Positions 48,026 to 56,700 of a DNA stretch of 64,000 nt are shown here, one piece after another. The first letter of the stretch is position 1, and each line of letters starts with the position of its first letter. The stretch spans positions 1-64,000 of the forward strand of contig CANMVS010000007.1 of NCBI GenBank assembly GCA_947501445.1. The letters are read 5' to 3'. The position numbers and the translations under genes were made by a program. Source of the DNA: an uncultured Rhizobiaceae group bacterium (GTDB lineage Bacteria > Pseudomonadota > Alphaproteobacteria > Rhizobiales > Rhizobiaceae). The notes beneath the pieces are model-generated. The model ran no database searches. It was given only the letters and a program-made list of their open reading frames with translations, and was not told the DNA's origin.

Positions 48026-49041
48026 GTGAAATGGATATTGAAGTTTTTGGCACAACCGCCAATGGAGACAATGTTCACCGTGTCGAAATCAGCGGAGGCG
48101 GGCTGACGGCCCGCCTTATGACCTGGGGTGCCAGCCTTCAGGATCTGCGGCTTGCCGGCCACGCACCGCCGCTGGTGCTCGGGTTTCCCAAATTTGATCA
48201 TTATCCGGCCCATTCGCCCTATTTTGGTGCGACGCCGGGGCGCTACGCCAACCGCATTGCCCATGGCAGGTTTCAGCTGGATGGCACAGATTATCAGTTG
48301 GATCGCAACCAGCAGGGCAAACATCATCTGCACGGCGGGTCGCAGGGTATTGGCAAGCGGGTTTGGACCATTGCACAGCGTGGTGATGATTTCGTGCGCT
48401 TTGAAATCGATGATCGTGACGGTCACATGGGCTATCCGGGCAATTGTCGCATCGCCTGCACCTACCGGTTGAAGACCGGCGGCGTCTTATCCGTGGTGCA
48501 TGAGGCTGAGAGCGACCAGCCGACACTATGCAATATGGCCCACCACAGCTATTTCAATCTTGATGGCAGCAGTGAAATTCTTTCCCATGAACTGATGATT
48601 GCCGCCGAGCATTATCTGCCGGTTGATGGTGATCAGATACCAACCGGCATGATCGAGCCCGTGGCCGATACGGATTTCGATTTTCGCGATATGCGGGCGA
48701 TACGACAGGCCACAGATAACGCTTTTGTTGCCTATGATCACAATTTTTGTCTTTCCGAAAAACGCGTGCCAAAACGTGTTGTTGCACTGGCGCGAAGCCT
48801 GAATTCGGGTGTTGTGCTCGAAGTTTGGACCGGCGAACCGGGTTTGCAGTTTTACGGTGGATTTAAAATTTCACCGACGGTTGAAGGTCTGCAGGGGCAG
48901 ACGTATCAGGCTCATGCGGGCTTTTGTCTGGAAAGTCAGATTTGGCCGGATTCGCCCAATAACCGGGGTTTTCCGAGTGCGGTTCTGCGTCCAGGAGAAA
49001 GACTGACACAGGAAACGGATTATATTTTTTCACGTAGTTGA
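48022..49041 (+). CDS. Aldose 1-epimerase, possible sulfoquinovose mutarotase
   Basis: A 339-residue GalM-type epimerase with the GATPGRYANRIAHGRF segment, catalytic His in NMAHHSYFNL and the C-terminal Glu in CLESQIWPDSPN. It interconverts sugar anomers. The GTG start at 48022 overlaps the dehydrogenase stop (GTGA); ATG 48031 is an alternative. In E. coli the sulfoquinovose operon has its own mutarotase of this family (YihR), and the setting here suggests the same purpose. Confidence 0.88.
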   Translation: MSEMDIEVFGTTANGDNVHRVEISGGGLTARLMTWGASLQDLRLAGHAPPLVLGFPKFDHYPAHSPYFGATPGRYANRIAHGRFQLDGTDYQLDRNQQGKHHLHGGSQGIGKRVWTIAQRGDDFVRFEIDDRDGHMGYPGNCRIACTYRLKTGGVLSVVHEAESDQPTLCNMAHHSYFNLDGSSEILSHELMIAAEHYLPVDGDQIPTGMIEPVADTDFDFRDMRAIRQATDNAFVAYDHNFCLSEKRVPKRVVALARSLNSGVVLEVWTGEPGLQFYGGFKISPTVEGLQGQTYQAHAGFCLESQIWPDSPNNRGFPSAVLRPGERLTQETDYIFSRS

Positions 49042-49115
49042 AGCCGCGATTTTGGCCTGACAATTGAACCAATTCAGGACCATGACTTGACAGATACCCC
49101 TTAAATGGGCGCATA

Positions 49116-49132
49116 CTTATATATTATATAAG
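49116..49132. promoter_or_regulatory. Palindromic operator 1 (before dctQM)
   Basis: CTTATATATTATATAAG followed by ACT. It is an inverted repeat CTTATAT-ATT-ATATAAG, nearly identical to sites at 51188 and 54553. A TTGACA hexamer (49087-49092) lies 23 nt upstream, so the site overlaps or follows the -10 region, as expected for a repressor. Confidence 0.75.
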
Positions 49133-49203
49133 ACTCGATATGGGGACGCCAGTTGGGAGCATTGGTGTCTGACCCAAAGTCGGGATAACTGCGGGGGAAT
49201 GTC

Positions 49204-49791
49204 ATGGCTGTCATTTTGGCCTTCATTAGTCCACTTGCCTGGATCAACACAATTTTGTTGCGCATTGGCCGCAACATTGCGTGGGTCTGTATGGGGCTGA
49301 TGGTTCTGGTTATCGTATTGCAGGTATTTTGCCGCTACGTGTTGAACAATGCGCTGCCCTGGCCGGACGAAGGCGCGCGATTCCTGATGTTATGGATGAC
49401 CGGGCTGGTCGCGCCCAGCGCCTATCGCTGGGGTGGGTTTGTTTCCATTGATCTGATCAAGGATATGCTGCCGCTTCGATTGGGACGGCTGATGACGCTG
49501 ATCCTGCTGTTCTTTGCATTGATGGTTCTGGTTGTTGGGTTTCAGCTTGGGCTGAAGCATGTTCAATCAGGATGGCTGTTTGCTTCCAGTACCCTCAAAT
49601 TACCGCTGGAGGTCTTTGGCCTCGGGCTGGTGCGCCTGAAACTGGCGTGGATGTACATGTCGCTGCCGGTTGGCATTGCCATGATGATCCTGGTCAATAT
49701 TGAGCTTTCCCTCAAAACCATTGTTGGACTTATCGACCCGACCATAGAAGTGCCGGGCGATCACGATCAGCAAGCAATTTCGGCGGAGTAG
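49204..49791 (+). CDS. TRAP transporter small permease (DctQ)
   Basis: A 195-residue protein with four membrane helices and the DctQ pattern VFCRYVLNNALPWPDEGARFLMLWM. It forms the membrane part with the DctM protein, which follows after 5 nt. Import is driven by an ion gradient, with the substrate delivered by the DctP protein at 51241. The substrate is inferred from context to be sulfoquinovose or its glyceryl glycoside. Confidence 0.9.
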   Translation: MAVILAFISPLAWINTILLRIGRNIAWVCMGLMVLVIVLQVFCRYVLNNALPWPDEGARFLMLWMTGLVAPSAYRWGGFVSIDLIKDMLPLRLGRLMTLILLFFALMVLVVGFQLGLKHVQSGWLFASSTLKLPLEVFGLGLVRLKLAWMYMSLPVGIAMMILVNIELSLKTIVGLIDPTIEVPGDHDQQAISAE

Positions 49792-49796
49792 ATATC

Positions 49797-51086
49797 ATGC
49801 TGTTTCTTTTTCTGCCGTTGTTCCTTGTCTTCCTGATGATTGGTCTGCCGGTCTTTTTCGGCCTGCTGGGTGCACCTGGTTTATTGTTGTGGCTCAACGG
49901 GCAGGAGCGCGATATCGCGCTTTTGTACCGCAATGTCTATACAGGTATGGATTCCTTTCCACTGATGGCGATCCCGTTCTTTATGCTGGCCGGCGAATTG
50001 ATGAACCGTGGGGGGATCACACTTCGCATTGTCGAGTTCAGCCAGTCGCTGATCGGTCATCTGCGTGGCGGACTGGCACATGTCAATATTCTGTCCTCAA
50101 TGCTGTTCGCCGGACTTTCCGGGTCTGCGGTTGCTGATACGTCAGCGCTGGGGTCGATGCTTATTCCGGCGATGGAAAAGAACGGCTATACGCGAAAATT
50201 TGCGGCAGCCATTACAGCCGCCTCCTCGGTGATTGGACCGATCATTCCGCCCTCGGGCATCATGATTATTTACGCTTATGTCATGGGTGAATCGGTGGCA
50301 GCGCTGTTTCTGGCAGGCATTGTGCCCGGCATTCTGGTTGGCGTCGGCCTGATGTTGATGACGGCCTATATGGCCCGTTCAAATGACTTCCCGGTGGCAG
50401 CGCCACGGGCAACAGCGCGAGAGCGTGGTCAGGCAACGATGCGGGCCTTTTTTCCGCTGTTGACCCCGGTCATTATTCTTGGCGGAATTCTCGGCGGCAT
50501 CTTCACACCGACGGAAGCCTCTGCAGTTGCAGCCGTCTATGCCTTTATTGTGAGCATGTTTATCCTGCGGACGATGACCTGGTCCGACCTGCCAAAGGTT
50601 CTGACGAAGGCAGCGCTGACAACCTCTGTTGTGCTGCTGCTTGTGGGATCAGCCATGGCATTCAAAACAGTTGTCAGCCTCTCCCACGCACCGGAAATAC
50701 TGGCGGCCTTCATCCTCAGCCTATCGGAAAATCCGCTGGTTCTGCTGCTTCTGATCAACCTGCTGCTGTTTATCGTTGGCATGTTTTTGGATGCCGGACC
50801 GGCCATCATCATTCTGGGCCCGATCCTGGCACCCATTTTTATTCAGCTGGGTGTGCATCCGGTGCATTTTGCCATCATCATGAGTGTCAATCTGACGGTG
50901 GGACTGGCGACGCCGCCGATGGGGCTTGTGTTGTTCGTGGCATCCAGTGTGTCGGGGGTCAAAGTTGAAACCATCGCCCGGTCCATATTGCCATTTTTGG
51001 CAGTGGAAGTTTTCGTGATCTTCCTGATCACCTATATTCCGGCCATTTCCATGGCGGTGCCAACGTTCTTCGGATTTATCAAATAG
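49797..51086 (+). CDS. TRAP transporter large permease (DctM)
   Basis: A 429-residue protein with about 12 helices. It shows MAIPFFMLAGELMNRGG, the SGSAVADTSALGSMLIPAM segment, SSVIGPIIPPSGIMIIY and VNLTVGLATPPMGLVLFV, all classic DctM motifs. It is the ion-coupled transport subunit. Co-transcribed with DctQ. Confidence 0.93.
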   Translation: MLFLFLPLFLVFLMIGLPVFFGLLGAPGLLLWLNGQERDIALLYRNVYTGMDSFPLMAIPFFMLAGELMNRGGITLRIVEFSQSLIGHLRGGLAHVNILSSMLFAGLSGSAVADTSALGSMLIPAMEKNGYTRKFAAAITAASSVIGPIIPPSGIMIIYAYVMGESVAALFLAGIVPGILVGVGLMLMTAYMARSNDFPVAAPRATARERGQATMRAFFPLLTPVIILGGILGGIFTPTEASAVAAVYAFIVSMFILRTMTWSDLPKVLTKAALTTSVVLLLVGSAMAFKTVVSLSHAPEILAAFILSLSENPLVLLLLINLLLFIVGMFLDAGPAIIILGPILAPIFIQLGVHPVHFAIIMSVNLTVGLATPPMGLVLFVASSVSGVKVETIARSILPFLAVEVFVIFLITYIPAISMAVPTFFGFIK

Positions 51087-51187
51087 AGCGCAGGAGACAA
51101 TGTGCTGATCAATGATTTGATGCAAAAAATGGAACTTATCAGGCGGGTTGATCCGAACGCCTTGACAAGTGGGAATGGCTCGTCAAT

Positions 51188-51204
51188 CTTATATCTTATA
51201 TAAG
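51188..51204. promoter_or_regulatory. Palindromic operator 2 (before dctP)
   Basis: CTTATATCTTATATAAG followed by ACTTG, 36 nt before the dctP start. A TTGACA hexamer at 51162-51167 lies 20 nt upstream. The same geometry is seen at operator 1, which implies that dctP has its own promoter under the same regulator. Confidence 0.78.
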
Positions 51205-51240
51205 ACTTGCCAAGCGACTAAATTCGGGAGGAATGAAAAA

Positions 51241-52332
51241 GTGGTTAAACAAACGGCAAATATCCTGGGCGCACTGGCGCTTGGACTATCCTTGACAGCG
51301 GTGACTTCGGTCATTGGTGCGACCGTCACAACGGCTGATGCGGCTGATTACAAATTGCGCGCGACAGCCAACTCCAACGAAAATGATGAGGACTATGATG
51401 GTCTGATTGTTTTCAAGGACTATGTTGAAAAAGCCTCAAACGGTGCCATCGAAGTCGAGCTTTTCATCGGAACGCAGCTTTGTTCCAATGGTGCTGAGTG
51501 CCTTCAGGGCATCGCGGATGGCTCCATTGACATCTATATTTCAACATCAGGTGGCGCATCAGGCATTTTCCCATACGTTCAGGTGTTGGACCTGCCTTAT
51601 CTGCTGCGTGATGACCGGATTGCCGAAGAGGTCTTGAGCGAAGGCACATTTACCCGTTCAATTCGTAACCTTGCACTGGCTGATTCCGGCGACAAAATTC
51701 GCCTGATGACGGTGGGTAATACCGGTGGCTGGAGAAATTTCGCCAATACCAAACGGCGGGTGCAGACACCTGCCGATATGGAAGGCCTCAAGATTCGCAC
51801 AGTGGTTGCCGATCTGCCGCAGGAACTGGTGAAATCACTGGGTGCAGCGCCCACGCCAATCCCATGGCCGGAGCTGTTCACATCATTCCAGACCGGTGTT
51901 GTTGAAGGATCCAAAAACGGCATTACCGATATCATGGGCATGAAGTTCCCTGATGCCGGATTGAAATATGTCACACTGGACGGCCACGCCTATATGGGGG
52001 CTTTGTGGTGGATGAGCAATGACCGTTTCATGTCCATGCCAGAGGACATGCGCCGGGTCGTTGTCGACGGGTTTGCTGCTCTGCAGCAGGCAACATTTGC
52101 CTCACCAAAGCGTAAATCCATTGCTGCCTATTCCGAATTTGTATCAGAAGGTGGTGATCTTTATGTGCCTTCACCGGATGAAAAGGCGGCCTTCAAGGAA
52201 GCTGCTGCGCCGGTTTATGACTGGTTCAAAACCAATGTGGCAAACGGCGATGTCGCTTTTACCGCGCTTGCAGATGCTGCAGCTGGTGCTGAAGCCAAGA
52301 TTGATGGCGCCGCCGCCATGGATGTAAAATAG
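51241..52332 (+). CDS. TRAP transporter substrate-binding protein (DctP)
   Basis: A 363-residue periplasmic protein, GTG start at 51241 after GGGAGG, with a signal peptide ending TTADAAD. Mature motifs include VELFIGTQLCS, GIADGSIDIYI, the NTGGWRNFANTKR and KIRTVV region with the conserved Arg that normally grips a carboxylate, and VVEGSKNGITDI. It captures the ligand for DctQM. A sulfonated sugar would be an unusual TRAP ligand. It is followed by a terminator, so it is transcribed separately from dctQM. Confidence 0.9.
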   Translation: MVKQTANILGALALGLSLTAVTSVIGATVTTADAADYKLRATANSNENDEDYDGLIVFKDYVEKASNGAIEVELFIGTQLCSNGAECLQGIADGSIDIYISTSGGASGIFPYVQVLDLPYLLRDDRIAEEVLSEGTFTRSIRNLALADSGDKIRLMTVGNTGGWRNFANTKRRVQTPADMEGLKIRTVVADLPQELVKSLGAAPTPIPWPELFTSFQTGVVEGSKNGITDIMGMKFPDAGLKYVTLDGHAYMGALWWMSNDRFMSMPEDMRRVVVDGFAALQQATFASPKRKSIAAYSEFVSEGGDLYVPSPDEKAAFKEAAAPVYDWFKTNVANGDVAFTALADAAAGAEAKIDGAAAMDVK

Positions 52333-52380
52333 GCGCGGGACATTTGTCTGCGGGCTCTTGTCCGCACAAAGCAAATGGAG

Positions 52381-52411
52381 GAGGCTGCGCGCAGGTGCAG
52401 CCTCTTTTTTT
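52381..52411 (+). terminator. Intrinsic terminator of dctP
   Basis: GAGGCTGC-GCGCAGGT-GCAGCCTC followed by seven T. An 8-bp stem about 48 nt after the dctP stop. Confidence 0.9.
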
Positions 52412-52414
52412 CTG

Positions 52415-52518
52415 CCAGACCGTTTCACGTCATGTCAGAAACGGGATAACGGTGTCGGCCTTTGATTTTGTTGATGCATTCCGGGTTTGCCCATTCCGTC
52501 AAAACCTGAATTGCCCTA
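52415..52518 (-). repeat. Two-hairpin intergenic repeat, copy 6 (inverted)
   Basis: Nearly complete inverted copy immediately after the dctP terminator, from CCAGACCGTTTCACG to TTGCCCTA. Confidence 0.9.
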
Positions 52519-52567
52519 TGGACTGGATTCGGCCATATTTTTATACGATGGCCACAGTTGGTGGAGA

Positions 52568-53059
52568 TCACCGGAAGGGATACATCCACGGTTTGTAGTC
52601 ATTGATGAGGATCTGTGCGTGATCAATCTGTTCCGGCGACATTTTTTTAACAACCTCTTCAAGGCTGATCGCCGCATCGGGGTCGCCGCCAATCGCCGAA
52701 AGAACGTACCACATATAGGCCCGCACCAGATCAGGTTCGGGGATACCGCGCCCGACCTCATAGTACCAGCCAACACCCGATTGCGCGCCCGGATGTCCTT
52801 TCATGGCCGATCGCAGGTACCATTCAAATGCTCGTACATCATCACGCGGGACCCCAAGGCCCATGGCATACATGACACCGATCAGTTCTTCGGCGTCGGC
52901 GTTGCCGGATCTAGCCGCCGGAAGCAATTCCTGCATGGCGTCCTCAAAGCGGTTGGCTTCCATAAGGTCACGCGCCGTCTCAATTTCAGCAAACGCCGAT
53001 CGGCCGCTGAAAATGATCAGCAATGCCAGCGTCAGAACGGTAAAATTGCGCAACTTCAT
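52568..53059 (-). CDS. Exported Sel1-repeat (TPR-like) protein
   Basis: A 163-residue protein starting MKLRNF with signal peptide (IIFSGRSAFAE). It has about three Sel1 repeats, with AEELIGVMYAMGLGVPRDDVRAFEWYLRSAM as the clearest. Sel1 repeats mediate protein interactions; no enzyme domain is present. It is divergent from the dihaem peroxidase gene and may share a promoter region of only about 45 nt. No link to sugar metabolism is visible. Confidence 0.8.
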   Translation of the reverse strand: MKLRNFTVLTLALLIIFSGRSAFAEIETARDLMEANRFEDAMQELLPAARSGNADAEELIGVMYAMGLGVPRDDVRAFEWYLRSAMKGHPGAQSGVGWYYEVGRGIPEPDLVRAYMWYVLSAIGGDPDAAISLEEVVKKMSPEQIDHAQILINDYKPWMYPFR

Positions 53060-53103
53060 GGTTCGGATATCTCCCGCAAAAATCGAAGCGGCCGTTTCAG
53101 CCA

Positions 53104-54510
53104 ATGAGGATCAATAGTATCAACAGTTCCGGCGCTGCGAAACACCTGTTCACTACCGGTCGATTGGCCCTTATTGCCATCGGCCTCCTATTGGGGTTCG
53201 GCCCGGTTGCCGCAGCCGGCGGCGATGGCACTACAACAGCAAAGGCCAAACACCGGCCCGCGCTGTTAAGCAACAGCGACTTTATACCGTTTGATGAAAA
53301 ACGCGCAGCCCTTGGCCGTTTGCTGTTTTACGATCCGATTTTGTCGGGCAACCGCAATATCTCCTGCGGCACCTGCCATCACCATACGCTGGCCAGCGCT
53401 GATGGGCTGCCATTGGGTGTTGGGGAAGGTGGCACCGGGCTTGGGGCGAAACGCTCGACGGGCAGCGGTGCAGCACAGATAGATCGTCGTGTGCCGCGCA
53501 ATGCACCAGCCTTGTTCAATCTTGGACACCGCGATATTCGGGTTCTGTTTCATGATGGCAGGCTGAGTATCAGCGATCTTTATGGCAATGGTTTCAATTC
53601 ACCGGCCGAAGAATATCTGCCAAAGGGCCTTGCCAGTATTGTCGCGGCGCAGGCGATGTTTCCGGTGACGTCGGAAACCGAGATGGCAGGCCGCCCGGAA
53701 GAAAATGAGATAGCCGGCGCACGGAACAATCGCATCGATAAAGTATGGTCCCTATTGGCAGAGCGCGTTCGCAATATTGCGGCCTATGAACCCTTGTTTG
53801 TTGAAAGTTTTTCAGACCTCAAGCAGGCGTCAGATATCAGCTTTGTGCATATTGCCAATGCCATTTCGGATTTTGTCACCTCTGAATGGCGCTCATTTGA
53901 CAGCCCCTTTGACCGGTATCTGCGCGGTGAGGATGATGCACTGAACCCACAACAAAAGGCCGGCATGAATGTTTTTTATGGCAAGGGGCAATGTGCAAGC
54001 TGCCATGGTGGACCGCTCTTTACTGATCAGCAATTTCATGCCCTGGCGCTGCCACAGTTCGGTCCGGGACGAACGCGCACCTTTGAATTGTTGATGCGTG
54101 ACGTGGGGCGCATGGGGGCAACGGACCGGTTGGAAGATGCCTATCGTTTTCGCACGCCCTCGCTGCGCAACAGCGCTTTGACCGGCCCCTATGGACATAA
54201 TGGCGCCTATGGCGACCTGGAAGGCATTATCCGCCATCACCTCGATCCGCTTGCTGCGTTTGAGCAGTGGAGTCCGGACAAGGTCACGCTGCCAAAAGCG
54301 GCCCATCTTGAAGCGGCAGATTTTCTTGCACTGCAGGATAAGCGCGAGCGTCAACGCATCCGGCGCTTTGTTGATATTGAGCCCGTCGCCCTGAGTGATC
54401 AGGAAATTTCGGAACTGATTGCATTTTTGAATGCCCTTACCGGTGAAACAAGTCTGAAAGGCAGGCTGGGCAGGCCGCAGGTTGTTCCATCCGGATTGCC
54501 GGTGGATTGA
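53104..54510 (+). CDS. Dihaem cytochrome c peroxidase/MauG-family protein
   Basis: A 468-residue exported protein with two haem c sites, CGTCH (residues about 88-92) and CASCH (about 297-301), in the order and spacing of bacterial cytochrome c peroxidases. The N-terminal hydrophobic stretch ends AAAGG, a signal peptide. FRTPSLRNSALTGPYGHNG is the family's C-terminal block. It reduces peroxide, or oxidises a partner as MauG does. At 468 residues it is longer than the usual 320-350. It lies between the TRAP genes and the kinase operon without an obvious functional connection. Confidence 0.85.
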   Translation: MRINSINSSGAAKHLFTTGRLALIAIGLLLGFGPVAAAGGDGTTTAKAKHRPALLSNSDFIPFDEKRAALGRLLFYDPILSGNRNISCGTCHHHTLASADGLPLGVGEGGTGLGAKRSTGSGAAQIDRRVPRNAPALFNLGHRDIRVLFHDGRLSISDLYGNGFNSPAEEYLPKGLASIVAAQAMFPVTSETEMAGRPEENEIAGARNNRIDKVWSLLAERVRNIAAYEPLFVESFSDLKQASDISFVHIANAISDFVTSEWRSFDSPFDRYLRGEDDALNPQQKAGMNVFYGKGQCASCHGGPLFTDQQFHALALPQFGPGRTRTFELLMRDVGRMGATDRLEDAYRFRTPSLRNSALTGPYGHNGAYGDLEGIIRHHLDPLAAFEQWSPDKVTLPKAAHLEAADFLALQDKRERQRIRRFVDIEPVALSDQEISELIAFLNALTGETSLKGRLGRPQVVPSGLPVD

Positions 54511-54552
54511 TTGTGATGGCCATGGCAAATCGCGCCTGGATGTGATTCTGGT

Positions 54553-54569
54553 CTTGTATCTTATATAAG
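54553..54569. promoter_or_regulatory. Palindromic operator 3 (before the kinase operon)
   Basis: CTTGTATCTTATATAAG followed by ACTTG, differing from operator 2 at one base within the 17. It lies 66 nt before the kinase start. No clear TTGACA is seen at the distance found for the other two sites. Confidence 0.75.
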
Positions 54570-54635
54570 ACTTGCTAGATTGCGGCGAACAAGGATGGTC
54601 GGCATCCCTGTTGCCGGAGGCCCCATGTTGTTGTC

Positions 54636-55532
54636 ATGACAGTTGTTCTTACCGCAGGTACTGCGGTCATCGATTTTGTGTTTCAGCTGGATGCATTTCC
54701 CTCGCGCTCGGAAAAGCACCGGGCAAAGGATGCGGCCATTGTCGGCGGTGGCTGCGCGGCCAATGCGGCCGTGGCCGTCGCGCGACTGGGCGGGCAGGCA
54801 CATCTGGCCGCACGTCTTGGCGATGATATTATCGCCGATATGATCATGGCAGACCTGGTCCGCGAACAGGTTGATTGCACACTGGTCAAGCGGTTTGAGG
54901 AGCATCGCTCGTCATTCTCCTCAGTCCTGGTTGATCCGCAGGGCGAGCGCAGTATTGTCAACTTTCGTGACATGACGATTGATTTTGACGGCGCGTGGCT
55001 GGAGCAAAGCCCCATGCCCGAATTTGACGTGGCGCTTGCCGATACCCGCTGGCCCGATGGTGCGCGGGTGTTGATGGAAGCGGCCCGCAAACGCGGTGTT
55101 CCCGGCGTCATTGACGGTGAAGCACCGGCAAGAGAGGCGATGCCCGCACTCAATGCTGCCTCCCATATCGCGTTTTCGCTCCAGGGATTGCGTGATTTCG
55201 ATGACGACAGCAATTGTGATGTTGCCCTGCTGCGGGCGGCAGAACAAACCGGTGCCTGGGTTTGCGTGACGCAGGGCGAAGAAGGTGTGCGCTGGGTGGA
55301 AGACGGATCTGTCAGATATATGCCCGCCTTCAAGGTTGACGCGGTGGATACGCTGGGCGCCGGTGATGTGTGGCACGGCGCTTTTGCGCTTTGTCTGGCG
55401 CGCACGGGCAGTGAAACGTCAGCCATTCACTTTGCCAGCGCGGCCGCTGCACTCAAATGCAAACGATTTGGCGGGCGTTCGGGAACACCGGACGCCAGTG
55501 AAGTGGAAACATTCCTCAAGGAGAATTCATAA
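54636..55532 (+). CDS. PfkB-family kinase, probable 6-deoxy-6-sulfofructose kinase
   Basis: A 298-residue ribokinase-fold enzyme with VGGGCAANAAVAVARLG near the start and the catalytic DTLGAGDVWHGAF (Asp in GAGD) near residue 245. It resembles E. coli YihV throughout (DVALADTRWPDGA, AALKCKRFGGRSG). Lys27, Asn109 and Arg138 are present at the positions I recall as YihV's sulfonate pocket. It would phosphorylate sulfofructose at O1. An SD-like GGAGG is better placed for a 4-codon frame (ATG 54625) ending in an ATGA overlap with this start; TTG 54630 is also possible. Stop and aldolase start overlap (TAATG). Confidence 0.85.
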   Translation: MTVVLTAGTAVIDFVFQLDAFPSRSEKHRAKDAAIVGGGCAANAAVAVARLGGQAHLAARLGDDIIADMIMADLVREQVDCTLVKRFEEHRSSFSSVLVDPQGERSIVNFRDMTIDFDGAWLEQSPMPEFDVALADTRWPDGARVLMEAARKRGVPGVIDGEAPAREAMPALNAASHIAFSLQGLRDFDDDSNCDVALLRAAEQTGAWVCVTQGEEGVRWVEDGSVRYMPAFKVDAVDTLGAGDVWHGAFALCLARTGSETSAIHFASAAAALKCKRFGGRSGTPDASEVETFLKENS

Positions 55533-56578
55533 TGCAACTGTCACCGGGCAAATTATGGGGCATGCGGCGCATGGCCGATGCTGATGGGCGCTTCAAGATG
55601 ACAGCGGTTGATCAGCGCCCGCCCATCAAAAACCCGATAGCTGCCCACTATGGACAGGATCAGGCGCCCTATGATGATGTGGCACGCTTCAAGGCGCTGA
55701 TGACGCAGACACTACAGGGCGAATCATCGGCCATGCTGCTTGATCCACATTTTGCCATTCCACGCGGCATACAGCATCTGTCGCCGACAAAGGGTCTCAT
55801 TGTCACACTGGAAGATTCGCTCTTTGAGGAAACTGCCGGCGGCAGGCTTTCGGCGCAGATCGACGACTGGTCCGTGGCAAAGATAAAGAGGATGGGCGGT
55901 GACGCCGTCAAGGTTCTGGCCTGGTACCGGCCCGATGCTTCCAAATCTGTCAACGATCATCAAAAGGATTATGTCAAACAAATCGGCGAAGATTGCGCCC
56001 GCCATGATATTCCATTTCTGTTTGAATTGCTCGTATACCCGCTTGCCAGCGATGCACATCAAACACAGGATTATGTCGAATTGCAGGGCAAGAAGACGGA
56101 CGACGTTCTTGCGTCGGTGGAAGAATTTGCCAGGCCGGACTATGGCGTTGATGTTTTCAAGCTTGAGAGCCCGATGAACGCTGTCGATGTTCCGGGCGTT
56201 GGCAATGAAGGATGGCAGGAAGCACAGAATATATTTGACGAAATGGGCCGACTTGCCGGACGGCCATGGGTCATGCTTTCGGCAGGCGCCGGCAAGTCAG
56301 ATTTTCGCAATATTCTGACCCACGCCTATAAGGCCGGCGCTTCGGGTTATCTTGCCGGACGAGCCATTTGGCTTGATGCGTTCGCTCATTTCCCCGATTG
56401 GGATTTGATGCGCCGTGGATTGGAAACTGAGTCAGTTGACTACATGAAAGACATCAACCAGCTCACGAACAGCCAGGCAACACGCTGGAATGAGCACGAA
56501 ATCTACGGTCCGCAAGGTGCACATTTTACACCGGACAATGCTGCTTTTCGCCACGAATACGCTGACTTCAAGGGTTGA
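55532..56578 (+). CDS. LacD/YihT-like aldolase, probable sulfofructose-1-phosphate aldolase
   Basis: A 348-residue class I aldolase of the tagatose-bisphosphate/YihT family. Landmarks are FKMTAVDQRPP, LLDPHFAIPRGI, VKVLAWYRPDAS, the probable Schiff-base Lys in VDVFKLESPMNA, and WVMLSAGAGK followed by GASGYLAGRAIW, whose Arg matches the sulfonate-binding region recalled for YihT. It would split sulfofructose 1-phosphate to DHAP and sulfolactaldehyde. It is about 50 residues longer than YihT, mainly at the C-terminus. Translationally coupled to the kinase. Confidence 0.85.
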   Translation: MQLSPGKLWGMRRMADADGRFKMTAVDQRPPIKNPIAAHYGQDQAPYDDVARFKALMTQTLQGESSAMLLDPHFAIPRGIQHLSPTKGLIVTLEDSLFEETAGGRLSAQIDDWSVAKIKRMGGDAVKVLAWYRPDASKSVNDHQKDYVKQIGEDCARHDIPFLFELLVYPLASDAHQTQDYVELQGKKTDDVLASVEEFARPDYGVDVFKLESPMNAVDVPGVGNEGWQEAQNIFDEMGRLAGRPWVMLSAGAGKSDFRNILTHAYKAGASGYLAGRAIWLDAFAHFPDWDLMRRGLETESVDYMKDINQLTNSQATRWNEHEIYGPQGAHFTPDNAAFRHEYADFKG

Positions 56579-56700
56579 CGATCATGCATGAGTGGGGTTT
56601 TCAAAACGTATTCCTGATGAAACGCATGCCGGATTGCGGCGTGCGTTCGCCAAGCAGTTTACGTTTTTATCCCAACATGGCAGGTCACACATCATCGGGC

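Noticed and set aside
54511-54635. Promoter -35 element for the kinase operon at the spacing seen for operators 1 and 2
   Set aside because: No TTGACA-like hexamer lies at the expected distance; the promoter is left unassigned.
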